NCBI GenBank assembly: GCA_028709385.1
Contig: JAQVXD010000022.1
Coordinates: forward strand, 1-43,827
DNA from: Fermentimonas sp.
Lineage (GTDB): Bacteria > Bacteroidota > Bacteroidia > Bacteroidales > Dysgonomonadaceae
Direction of reading: 5' to 3'
Length of the DNA: 43,827 nucleotides
Positions within the stretch are counted from its first letter, which is position 1. The number at the start of each line of letters is the position of its first letter. The translations under genes and the position numbers were made by a program. Shown piece by piece: positions 9,025 to 16,894 of the stretch. The notes under the pieces are model-generated. The model was not told where the DNA came from. It saw only the letters and a program-made list of their open reading frames with translations, and searched no databases.

Positions 9025-10266
9025 TCAAATGCTAAGTGGAATATCATAAGAAGGTTTATTACGCTTAAAAAGATATTCACCGTTGCGTACTGATGCTAAT
9101 ACCCCGACTCTCTTGCGTATAGCCTCAAACTCATCAGATTCGTTAAGAACAATAAAATTGGCCGATTTTCCTACCTCCAGCCCATAATCATCTATCATCA
9201 TTGTTTTTGCACCGTTAAAAGTGATCAGGTCAAATGATTTCTCGATCTCTTCGTAAGAGGCAAGATGTGTAAGATGGATTCCGTTATCCAGCACGTTCAT
9301 CATGTTGCCATTACCGAGAGGATACCATGGGTCGTTTATAGAATCCTGGGCAAAGCAGATATTAATACCCTCTTCAAGAAGTTCCTTTACCCTGTTTAAC
9401 CCGCGTCGCTTTGGATAGTTATCCATACGCCCTTGCAGGTACGCGTTCTCTGTGGGAGGAGTGATAAAGTTAATTTTACTCTTCTTGAACAGCCCAATCA
9501 TTCGGTTAGCGTACGCGTTGTCGGCACTTCCAAAAGAACAGGCGTGACTGGCAGTTGTCTTTTTACCTATTCCCTCTATCATGACCAAAGCGTTCAGCAG
9601 TTCAAGAAACCGAGACATTACATCATCAGTTTCGTCGCAATGCACATCAATCATTTTGTTGTATTTCACAGCAAGCTCCACAGTGCTGTGAACAGATTTC
9701 TCACCAATTTCTCTTGCCCACTCAAAGTGCGGAATACCGCCAACACAATCGGCACCCAGTTTAAGTCCTTCCTCCACCAGCTCATAACCATTTTTATAAG
9801 CATACATTCCCTCCTGAGGAAAAGAAACAATCTGAATTGTTACTTTATCTTTAAGTTCCTCACGAAGTTCAAGCATGGCTTTTAACCCTGTCAGGTCTGG
9901 GTCGGTTACATCAATGTGTGTCCGGATATACTGAATCCCGTGCGAAGCCTCCTCGCGAACTCCCTCGAGCGCACGATTTTTAGCATCACCTATCCCTTGT
10001 GTTTTTTTAAAGTGGTGCCAACGTTCAATCCCTTCAAAGAGTGTGCCTGATTTAACATTGCCGCCATCATTACGTCCGGTATATACATAATCAAGATGCA
10101 GGTGAGGATCCACATATGGAGGCATAATTAATTTGCCTTCAAGATCAACTTCATTATCACATATTGGCAAGTTAGTTCCAATCTGTGTGATTTTACCATT
10201 CTCAACTATAAACTCAGTTGCAGAATCATTCCTATAAATCTTAGCGTTAAAAAATTTCTTCTTCAT
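9025..10266 (-). CDS. Cytosine-deaminase-like amidohydrolase (CodA family)
   Basis: This 413-residue protein aligns along its whole length with E. coli CodA as I recall it. Shared stretches include SGTLFEGIERW, HGIQYIRTHIDV, YPKRRG and DPWYPLG. Predicted metal and catalytic residues are all present: His55 and His57 (PHLHLD), His209 and Glu212 (HCDE), His241 (SHACS) and Asp308. The residue after the metal-binding aspartate is serine (FAQDS), where CodA has Asp314, a position known to tune substrate choice. The substrate could therefore be cytosine, isocytosine, creatinine or a related ring. There is no codB permease next door. The gene stands alone, convergent with the Crp/Fnr gene. Confidence 0.85.
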   Translation of the reverse strand: MKKKFFNAKIYRNDSATEFIVENGKITQIGTNLPICDNEVDLEGKLIMPPYVDPHLHLDYVYTGRNDGGNVKSGTLFEGIERWHHFKKTQGIGDAKNRALEGVREEASHGIQYIRTHIDVTDPDLTGLKAMLELREELKDKVTIQIVSFPQEGMYAYKNGYELVEEGLKLGADCVGGIPHFEWAREIGEKSVHSTVELAVKYNKMIDVHCDETDDVMSRFLELLNALVMIEGIGKKTTASHACSFGSADNAYANRMIGLFKKSKINFITPPTENAYLQGRMDNYPKRRGLNRVKELLEEGINICFAQDSINDPWYPLGNGNMMNVLDNGIHLTHLASYEEIEKSFDLITFNGAKTMMIDDYGLEVGKSANFIVLNESDEFEAIRKRVGVLASVRNGEYLFKRNKPSYDIPLSI

Positions 10267-10458
10267 ACTGTTCTGTTTAAAGGGATTTAGTGTTCAGTTA
10301 ATTATATCTTGTAAAGAATTTAAAGATACTGACTATAAATCAATAAGCATAAAAAATCACTTAAATATTATGAAGGAGGCTGAACTTAAAACAGGCAGAC
10401 TGGTTAAAACAGTTGATCATAATTATATATTTTACAGAAAAAATTAAATTAAAAAAAT

Positions 10459-10797
10459 ATGATAGTAGTTACTCGCAATATGAAAGTTGCAAAAGATCTT
10501 ACAGAGAAGGTCTTGGAAGATATATCCCATCCATCCGAAGTTGCCAAATCTGAAGGATTTATCCGTCGTGATATTATAATCAATAAGGATGCTGAGGATT
10601 ACGTTATAATTAAAGTAATCACTTACTGGGATAACAAAGAGTCATTGACCAAATGGCATGGTAGTAAGGAGCATCAGCAAGGGCATATCGAAAGACATAA
10701 ACAGCAAAAAGAATCAGGAAAAGAGCCTGTCAACCGTAAAGCACTGAATCTTACAATTGAGGAATATGATGTAGTATTTACACTAATGGCCGAATAA
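10459..10797 (+). CDS. ABM-fold protein (antibiotic biosynthesis monooxygenase / IsdG-HmoA-like)
   Basis: This 112-residue cytoplasmic protein has the dimeric ferredoxin-like fold of the ABM superfamily. Characteristic are MIVVTRNMKV at the start, the central VIIKVITYWDNKESLTKWHGSKEHQQGH and a final EEYDVV strand. The W-x-x-S-x-x-H pattern resembles haem-degrading monooxygenases of the HmoA/IsdG group, where a Trp, Asn and His act on haem. Substrate and cofactor cannot be read from the sequence. It has no signal peptide and stands between codA-like (divergent) and ptb (240 bp away). A 25-codon ORF ending 11 bp upstream is probably not real. Confidence 0.75.
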   Translation: MIVVTRNMKVAKDLTEKVLEDISHPSEVAKSEGFIRRDIIINKDAEDYVIIKVITYWDNKESLTKWHGSKEHQQGHIERHKQQKESGKEPVNRKALNLTIEEYDVVFTLMAE

Positions 10798-10924
10798 AGA
10801 TTTGGTTTGCTGTTTATTGCAACAGACCGATAAAAGTAATATTGATCAGATAATTAGTGAAATCGAGGGTGCTCATCTTAAAAAAAGTATTTACTTTTGT
10901 TTAAAACTTAAATGCTTTTAAAAC

Positions 10925-11008
10925 ATGAAAAAGTACTTCTCACCATTGTTGTTTTCTTTACTGATACTTTTTCACCACCTGATACTAAACAACCTGATTG
11001 GGTGTTAG
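10925..11008 (+). pseudogene. Short ORF resembling a truncated signal peptide
   Basis: ATG at 10925 opens 27 codons that read like a bacterial signal sequence (MKKYFSPLLFSLLILF) ending in LIGC and a stop. It may be the stump of a lost secreted or lipoprotein gene, or a tiny membrane peptide. A TACTTTTG box (10892-10899), an exact TAnnTTTG match, lies just upstream and could also drive ptb 30 bp downstream. The evidence is thin. Confidence 0.3.
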
Positions 11009-11037
11009 TAATTGAAAAGGAATAAAAAATTACAGAG

Positions 11038-11937
11038 ATGATAAAAGAATTATCAGAGTTTATCCAACTTGCAAAAGAGAAGGCAATCAGAAGGATAGTT
11101 GTAGCTGCTGCAGAAGATGAAGATGTGTTAATTGCAGTGAAAAGAGCAGCTGAAGAGGGGATAGTAGTTCCTATTCTGGTTGGTGATCAGAATAAAATAT
11201 CACGATTGGCACGCAGTGTGAATTTCGATTTGGGTAATATTGAAATTATTGATAGCAATGATAATATAGATTCCTGCAGAATTGCAGTGGAAATGGTAAA
11301 AAAAGGCAATGCTGATATATTAATGAAGGGGCTGACAAAGACGAGCGACCTGTTAAAAGCTGTACTGGATAAGCAAATCGGATTGTCAGCAGGAAAGCTT
11401 ATCAGCCATGTTGCATTTTTTCAGTCGCCTTATTACCATAAGATATTCTGTGTAACTGATGTTGCAATGAATATTGCCCCGACTCTCGAAGATAAAGTGC
11501 AGATAATCAATAATGCTGTATCTGCCTGTCATCAAATAGGAATTAAAATACCAAAGGTGGCTGTGGCTGCGGCAGTAGAAACAGTAAATCCCAAAATGGA
11601 GGCAACACTTCATGCAGCAAGATTAAAAGAGATGAATCTGGAAGGAATAATAAAGGGGTGTGTAGTAGACGGGCCGCTTGCCATTGATTTGGCAGTCAGC
11701 AGAGAGGCAGCTCTTCATAAAGGCATCGTAAGTGATGTTGCCGGTGATTGTGATGTAATTCTTGCTCCTGATATAGAAGCAGGCAATATGTTTTACAAAG
11801 CACTTAATTTTTTGGGTGGTGCTGCATCTGCTGCAATTATTATGGGTGCATCTGCTCCGATTGTATTAACTTCGCGTTCGGATAATGATAAAAGCAAGCT
11901 GCTTTCAATAGCTTTGGCGGCACTAATTAAGAATTAA
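11038..11937 (+). CDS. ptb: Phosphate butyryltransferase
   Basis: This 299-residue member of the phosphotransacetylase/phosphate butyryltransferase family exchanges the CoA of butyryl- or branched-chain acyl-CoA for phosphate. Family features are the opening RIVVAAAEDEDVL, the ADILMKGLTKTSDLLKAVL segment and the C-terminal SAAIIMGASAPIVLTSRSD motif (about 270-288). The length fits Ptb rather than long Pta proteins. butyrate kinase follows 30 bp downstream, so the pair yields ATP from acyl-CoA. In amino-acid-fermenting Bacteroidales this may serve isobutyrate, isovalerate or 2-methylbutyrate as well as butyrate. The actual substrate cannot be read from sequence. Confidence 0.93.
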   Translation: MIKELSEFIQLAKEKAIRRIVVAAAEDEDVLIAVKRAAEEGIVVPILVGDQNKISRLARSVNFDLGNIEIIDSNDNIDSCRIAVEMVKKGNADILMKGLTKTSDLLKAVLDKQIGLSAGKLISHVAFFQSPYYHKIFCVTDVAMNIAPTLEDKVQIINNAVSACHQIGIKIPKVAVAAAVETVNPKMEATLHAARLKEMNLEGIIKGCVVDGPLAIDLAVSREAALHKGIVSDVAGDCDVILAPDIEAGNMFYKALNFLGGAASAAIIMGASAPIVLTSRSDNDKSKLLSIALAALIKN

Positions 11938-11967
11938 TCAAATAAAATCTCATACAATCAAAATAAT

Positions 11968-13047
11968 ATGGCAACAAACACACGAATATTGGTCATCAAT
12001 CCGGGTTCAACTTCAACCAAAATTGCAATTTATCAACAGGAGAAGGTTATATTTCTTAAAACCATTAAGCATTCTCCGGAGGATTTGCGCAGGTTCAAAC
12101 GGATCACTGATCAGTATGAATTCAGGAAGGATGTAATTTATAATGAGCTTAAAAGTGCTGATGTTCCTGTAGAAACAATAAATGCAGTAATTGGTCGCGG
12201 CGGCATGGTAAAACCAATTGCTTCAGGAGTCTACCGGGTTAATGAAGTTATGCGAAACGACCTGTTGGAGTGCAGAAGAGGAGAGCATGCAAGTAATCTT
12301 GGCGCCTTGATTGCAGCTGATATTGCAAAGCTGATACCTTCTGCTGAAGCATTCATTGCCGACCCGGTAGTTGTTGATGAGCTGCAACCTCTTGCCAGAT
12401 ATTCAGGTCACCCTATTTTCGAAAGAAAGTCTGTGTTTCATGCTCTCAACCAGAAAGCAATAGCCCGTTCACATGCCAAATCGATAATGAAGAAATATGA
12501 AGACCTCAATTTGATTGTTGTTCATCTTGGGGGAGGAATTACTGTTGGCGCACATCATAAAGGCAGGGTTATAGATGTTAACCAGGGACTTGACGGCGAC
12601 GGTCCCTTTTCACCCGAGCGCTCGGGTACGTTGCCCGTGGGGCAGTTGCTGAAAGTAGCCTTCAGCGGCGTTTACAGTTACGATAAAATGGCTGAAATGA
12701 TTGTCGGCAAAGGTGGAATGATGGCTTATCTCGGCACAAATGATGCTTACGTGGCAGAACGTGAAGCTAAAGACGGAGATGAAAAATGCCTGGAGGTTTT
12801 GTCAGCAATGGCTTACCAGGTAGCAAAAGAGATAGGAGCCATGGCAACCGTTTTAAAGGGTGAAGTTGACGGTATCCTGATAACGGGAGGTATCGCAAAC
12901 AGCAAATGGTTTTGCAACATGATAATAGAAAGAGTTTACAGGATAGCTCCTGTTTATGTCTATCCGGGACAGGATGAGATGGGTGCCCTGGCGGAAAATG
13001 CTCTTCTGGCAATTAACGGTGAAATCGAAATAAAAGAGTACGTTTAA
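11968..13047 (+). CDS. buk: Butyrate (branched-chain fatty acid) kinase
   Basis: This 359-residue ASKHA-fold kinase converts butyryl-phosphate and ADP to butyrate and ATP. It has the phosphate-1 loop VINPGSTSTKIAIY (9-22), the adenosine-side HLGGGITVGAHHKGRVIDVNQG and GDGPFSPERSGTLP motifs, and the C-terminal GILITGGIANS. Length and motifs separate it from acetate kinase (about 400 residues). It follows ptb by 30 bp and precedes an ATP-grasp gene by 10 bp, so the three form an operon. Confidence 0.95.
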   Translation: MATNTRILVINPGSTSTKIAIYQQEKVIFLKTIKHSPEDLRRFKRITDQYEFRKDVIYNELKSADVPVETINAVIGRGGMVKPIASGVYRVNEVMRNDLLECRRGEHASNLGALIAADIAKLIPSAEAFIADPVVVDELQPLARYSGHPIFERKSVFHALNQKAIARSHAKSIMKKYEDLNLIVVHLGGGITVGAHHKGRVIDVNQGLDGDGPFSPERSGTLPVGQLLKVAFSGVYSYDKMAEMIVGKGGMMAYLGTNDAYVAEREAKDGDEKCLEVLSAMAYQVAKEIGAMATVLKGEVDGILITGGIANSKWFCNMIIERVYRIAPVYVYPGQDEMGALAENALLAINGEIEIKEYV

Positions 13048-13057
13048 GTCGCTCAGA

Positions 13058-14215
13058 ATGTATATTTTTAATCCTGAACATGATCTTGCATTAGCTAATT
13101 TCAGGCCCTATTATACACCACCGACTTCTGCTATTAGGTTGGCAACAGATCTGGCTGTTTTGCCTGTCTGGTATTCAGGAGAGGTCACTGTAATAGCTGA
13201 CGGAGAGGTTAACCGCAAGTTTCTGGAGGCCGTGAAGAGTAAACTGCAATTATCAGCGGGTCTCATTCCTTACGCAGATATCGCTCAACGACCAAACAAA
13301 ATTATCCCCTGGGGCTGGAATCCGGCACTATGCAAAAGGCTGATGTCACATGGAGTACCCGAGAGTCAACTGCCAACTATTGAAGATTTGCAACTACTGC
13401 GTGATTATTCTAACCGGAAAAATGCGGTACAACTGCTTAAAGAACTGAAGCTTGAAAATAGCGATTTCTGTGGAGACAGCCACTATTTTCAGGAGATCAG
13501 CGAACTGCTGTCATACCTACAGTCAACACCGGGAAATAAAGTTCTCAAGATGCCTGTTTCAGGCAGCGGCAAAGGATTGATATGGATATTAGGTGAAATA
13601 ACCGATAAGCAAACCGACTGGTGCAGGCGTGTTATAAAAACTCAGGGTGGGGTAGTTGCCGAACCTGTACTTAATAAGGTTGTTGATTTTGCCATGGAAT
13701 TTTACCTTGAGAAAGGGTTTACTGAATTCAGGGGTTACTCACTATTCCACTCTGCTTCATCGGGTGCATATCTCGGGAATGAACTGATTTCTGATGAAAA
13801 GGCAGAGAGAAAGTTGGCAGAATATGTTTCAAAGGAATTATTGCAACAGCTGAAGAAGTTACTGAAAATAAAGCTGACTGAAATGTTTCCTGCATACAAC
13901 GGATATGCAGGTGTGGACATGATGATTAGCAGTACTGATGAAGTTTTCAGGATTCAGCCATGTGTCGAAGTAAATATGAGAATGAATATGGGTGTAGTGT
14001 CACGACTGTTTCATAATCAGTATATGTATCCAGAATGTGAAGGCAGGTTTGTGGTAGACTTTTTCAAGAAACCCGGTTATGCTCTAAAATTTCATGAGAA
14101 AATGCAACAGGAGTCACCTCTAAAGGTAAACAACGGAAAGATTGTCTCGGGTTACCTTTCGCTGACTCCCGTTACATCAGATACTCACTATGTTGTGCAT
14201 GTAACAGTGAAGTAA
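13058..14215 (+). CDS. Uncharacterised ATP-grasp-like protein in the ptb-buk operon
   Basis: This 385-residue protein belongs to a family I know only from Bacteroidetes, recognised by the opening MYIFNPEHDLALAN. Its second half has ATP-grasp features: KMPVSGSGKG (164-173) as the nucleotide loop, AEPVLNKVVDFAMEF (201-215), GYAGVDMMI (282-290) and the metal-binding-type CVEVNMRMNMG (302-312, Glu-x-Asn-x-Arg). ATP-grasp enzymes ligate a carboxylate to an amine or thiol through an acyl-phosphate. Here the substrate is unknown. No signal peptide or membrane helix is seen. The gene begins 10 bp after buk and so is probably cotranscribed. A link to acyl-phosphate or carboxylate chemistry is inference. 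Confidence 0.7.
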   Translation: MYIFNPEHDLALANFRPYYTPPTSAIRLATDLAVLPVWYSGEVTVIADGEVNRKFLEAVKSKLQLSAGLIPYADIAQRPNKIIPWGWNPALCKRLMSHGVPESQLPTIEDLQLLRDYSNRKNAVQLLKELKLENSDFCGDSHYFQEISELLSYLQSTPGNKVLKMPVSGSGKGLIWILGEITDKQTDWCRRVIKTQGGVVAEPVLNKVVDFAMEFYLEKGFTEFRGYSLFHSASSGAYLGNELISDEKAERKLAEYVSKELLQQLKKLLKIKLTEMFPAYNGYAGVDMMISSTDEVFRIQPCVEVNMRMNMGVVSRLFHNQYMYPECEGRFVVDFFKKPGYALKFHEKMQQESPLKVNNGKIVSGYLSLTPVTSDTHYVVHVTVK

Positions 14216-14216
14216 T

Positions 14217-14540
14217 TTATTTATTCTTATGCTCCAGTTTTCTGACTAATTCAGTTGTTGCAGCATCTGAATAGGTGCCGTAAGCATTTACCAATAACCC
14301 TTTGATATTATTTGCCTCAGAGGATATTGCATATAAGATACTTTCATTATCCAGATCCGACATCTCCTGAAAACGATAAACCTCATCAATCTCAAACTCA
14401 TCAGGTTGCAATCGTAACATGTTTTCTTTACACACTATACAGTCGCTCTCAATGTTGAAGTTCTCTGTATAACCCTTTCTTGTCAGATCGTTAATCGCTT
14501 CAGATAAAGTTGAATAAGTTGCCATATTGTTATTTTTCAT
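14217..14540 (-). CDS. Small conserved Bacteroidetes protein, often mislabelled PRPP synthetase
   Basis: This is a 107-residue acidic, cysteine-poor cytoplasmic protein (two Cys in DCIVC). Homologues beginning MATYSTLSEAINDL-like are widely labelled phosphoribosylpyrophosphate synthetase, but it is far too short and lacks the PRPP-binding loop, so that name is not supported. The start at 14540 overlaps the stop of the upstream dipeptidase gene by ATGA, which favours it over the internal Met6. It is convergent with the ATP-grasp gene with one base between the stops. Function unknown. Confidence 0.75.
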   Translation of the reverse strand: MKNNNMATYSTLSEAINDLTRKGYTENFNIESDCIVCKENMLRLQPDEFEIDEVYRFQEMSDLDNESILYAISSEANNIKGLLVNAYGTYSDAATTELVRKLEHKNK

Positions 14541-15922
14541 TTTTTCTTCGTAGCGGCCATTTCTTCTGCAAAGTATTTATAAAACAGAGGTATTGTCCTT
14601 ATACCATTAAAAAATTGCTCAAGAGGGAAGTTCTCGTTTGGTGAATGAATTGCATCCGATCCTAAACCAAAACCCATCAGCACAGATTTAATTCCCAGCA
14701 CCTCCTCAAAAGTTGCAATGATAGGTATACTTCCACCCGAACGTACCGGTACTGGATCTTTCCCGTACACATTTTTGAACGCCTTTTCTGCAGCTTTGTA
14801 TGCCGGAAGATCAATAGGACAGACGTATGACGGTCCCCCATGCAGGTATTTAACCTTCACCTTTACAGACTTAGGTGCAATGGATTCAAAATAATCCACA
14901 AATATTTTTGCTATCTTGTTGTGATCCTGATTAGGAACCAGCCTGGTGCTAATCTTGGCATAAGCTTTCGACGGCAGTACAGTTTTCGCTCCTTCACCTG
15001 TATAGCCGCCCCAGATGCCACATACATCAAAAGTAGGCCTAATCCCCGTTCTCTCGTTGGTAGTGTAACCTTTTTCACCAAAAACCTCCTTCACATCCAG
15101 TGATTTTTTGTAATCTTTTAGTGAAAAAGGCGCTTTAGCCATTTTTGACCGTTCTTCGTCCGACACCTCAACCACATCATCATAAAAGCCGGGAATTAAT
15201 ATCCTGCCTTCATCATCCATTGTCTGGGCAATCATTTTCGAAAGCACGTTAATCGGATTTGCCACTGCACCGCCAAAAATACCTGAGTGAAGGTCTACAT
15301 TCGGTCCGGTTACCTCCACCTGCCAGTACGCCAGTCCCCTCAGTCCTGTTGTTATAGAAGGCACATTCGGTGCAATCATTGAAGTATCTGAAACAAGTAT
15401 AACATCAGCCTGAAGCATCTTTTTGTGCTTCTTGCAGAACTTAGGCAGATTGGGCGAACCTATCTCTTCTTCTCCCTCAATCAGAAACTTCACGTTACAG
15501 TTGAGCTTTCCCGACTTTACCAGATATTCAAATGCTTTAGCATGCATGAACGATTGTCCTTTATCATCATCAGCACCGCGTGCCCATATCTTTCCGTCTT
15601 TAATTACAGGTTCAAACGGATCTGTATTCCACTTCTCAATCGGGTCAACAGGCATCACATCCATATGAGCGTAAACCATTACCGTAGGTGCTTTAAGATC
15701 AATAATTTTCTCTCCGTATGTTACGGGATTACCGTCTGTTTCCATCACCTCAGCCTTGTCTGCACCGGCAGCCAGAAGAATCTCTTTCCATTTTTCAGCA
15801 GCGCGATACATATCATCCTTGTGGTCGGGTAGTGATGATATTGATGGAATTCGTATCAGCTCGAAAAGCTCCTCAAGAATGCGCTTATCATTGGTCTTTA
15901 CATAATTGTTGATTTCGTTCAT
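14537..15922 (-). CDS. M20-family metallodipeptidase
   Basis: This 461-residue cytoplasmic peptidase is of the carnosinase/CNDP-like M20 branch and hydrolyses dipeptides with a two-metal centre. Predicted ligands and catalytic residues are His86 and Asp88 (YAHMDVMP), Asp119 (GADDDKGQ), Glu151-Glu152 (EGEEEIGS), Asp179 (VSDT) and a C-terminal His in DAIHSPNE. The dimerisation lid lies in the middle (about 195-370). No signal peptide is present. It overlaps the small protein gene downstream by four bases. In an amino-acid fermenter it would finish peptide breakdown. Confidence 0.93.
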   Translation of the reverse strand: MNEINNYVKTNDKRILEELFELIRIPSISSLPDHKDDMYRAAEKWKEILLAAGADKAEVMETDGNPVTYGEKIIDLKAPTVMVYAHMDVMPVDPIEKWNTDPFEPVIKDGKIWARGADDDKGQSFMHAKAFEYLVKSGKLNCNVKFLIEGEEEIGSPNLPKFCKKHKKMLQADVILVSDTSMIAPNVPSITTGLRGLAYWQVEVTGPNVDLHSGIFGGAVANPINVLSKMIAQTMDDEGRILIPGFYDDVVEVSDEERSKMAKAPFSLKDYKKSLDVKEVFGEKGYTTNERTGIRPTFDVCGIWGGYTGEGAKTVLPSKAYAKISTRLVPNQDHNKIAKIFVDYFESIAPKSVKVKVKYLHGGPSYVCPIDLPAYKAAEKAFKNVYGKDPVPVRSGGSIPIIATFEEVLGIKSVLMGFGLGSDAIHSPNENFPLEQFFNGIRTIPLFYKYFAEEMAATKKK

Positions 15923-16012
15923 AATTTCTATTTAGCTTTTTATTATAATTTAATTTACAAGTCGTTTGTTTTTCAGCACTCCTCTTATGTTTTCTTTCAG
16001 ATTAAAAACTGA

Positions 16013-16894
16013 CTACTTTACACCTTTTACATTCATTTTGAGACTGTAAACAGATGTTCGTGCAGTAACAAAAAGGGTGTCTCTCTCTTTTCCTCCAAAG
16101 CATACATTTGAAGGACTTTCGGGAAATTCAATCTCCTGAATCAGTTTACCCTCAGGCGAATAAATCCACAATTTGCCCATAGTCAGATAAATATTTCCCT
16201 TATCATCAATAGTCATTCCATCGGAACCTTCCGGTGCAAAAAAGGTCTTATTGCTAAGCATTCCGTTGGTACCGATGTCATATTTCCAGATCTTGCGATC
16301 GTTTATATCCGCAATATACAAAAATTTCCCGTCGGGAGTGCCTACAAGTCCGTTTGGCTGCAAAAAATCATCCGCTACACGGACAACAGTTCCGTCAGTC
16401 GAAAGATAATATACACCCCTTGTGTCTTGTACTTCAGAATGTCCTTCACTCCAGTAATTCCTGTGATAGTAGGGGTCGGTAAAATATATCCCGCCATCAG
16501 GAGCTACCCACACATCGTTTGGACCGTTGAGATGCTTACCAATATAATTCTCAAAAAGCACACTTATGATTTTATTACTATCAATCGTAATAAGCCGGTT
16601 ATGCAGATCAGCACATGCAACAAGCTTATTGTTGTTACTAAAGTACATTCCGTTAGACCTTTCTGTACCCTCAAGCCATAAACTTATGCCCTCATTTTCA
16701 TCCCACACATAAATCCGGTCGTTAGGCTGATCGGTGAAATAAACCTTTCCGTCAGGGGCAACAGCAGGTCCTTCAGTAAAAGAGTAGCCTGTCCCCAATT
16801 TCTCAACAACAGCGTTTTCTGCAATCAAATTGATTTGTTGTCCGTGTATTGAAACAGTCATTGTTAATAAAATAATTGAAATAAGTGTCTTCAT
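16013..16894 (-). CDS. Exported SMP-30/gluconolactonase-family beta-propeller
   Basis: This 293-residue protein has a cleavable signal peptide (about 1-18) and then a six-bladed propeller of the SMP-30/gluconolactonase/LRE type. Repeated strings of the form PDGxxYFTD and GPNDVWVAPDGGIYFTDP are visible, and Glu41 (FTEGPA) and the NDVW and NGL blocks match usual metal-ligand positions. It would open a sugar lactone in the periplasm. Its start overlaps the stop of the Gfo/Idh dehydrogenase gene by ATGA, so the two are translationally coupled. The likely pathway is sugar oxidation to a lactone and then hydrolysis, which is inference from the pairing. Confidence 0.85.
   Translation of the reverse strand: MKTLISIILLTMTVSIHGQQINLIAENAVVEKLGTGYSFTEGPAVAPDGKVYFTDQPNDRIYVWDENEGISLWLEGTERSNGMYFSNNNKLVACADLHNRLITIDSNKIISVLFENYIGKHLNGPNDVWVAPDGGIYFTDPYYHRNYWSEGHSEVQDTRGVYYLSTDGTVVRVADDFLQPNGLVGTPDGKFLYIADINDRKIWKYDIGTNGMLSNKTFFAPEGSDGMTIDDKGNIYLTMGKLWIYSPEGKLIQEIEFPESPSNVCFGGKERDTLFVTARTSVYSLKMNVKGVK

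Noticed and set aside
9433-9885. 150-codon ORF antisense to the codA-like gene
   Set aside because: It lies wholly inside a well-supported gene on the other strand and its translation has no family features.
10370-10447. 25-codon ORF upstream of the ABM gene with AAGGAGG near its start
   Set aside because: The SD-like string lies inside the ORF, Bacteroidetes rarely use strong SD sites, and the peptide has no recognisable feature.
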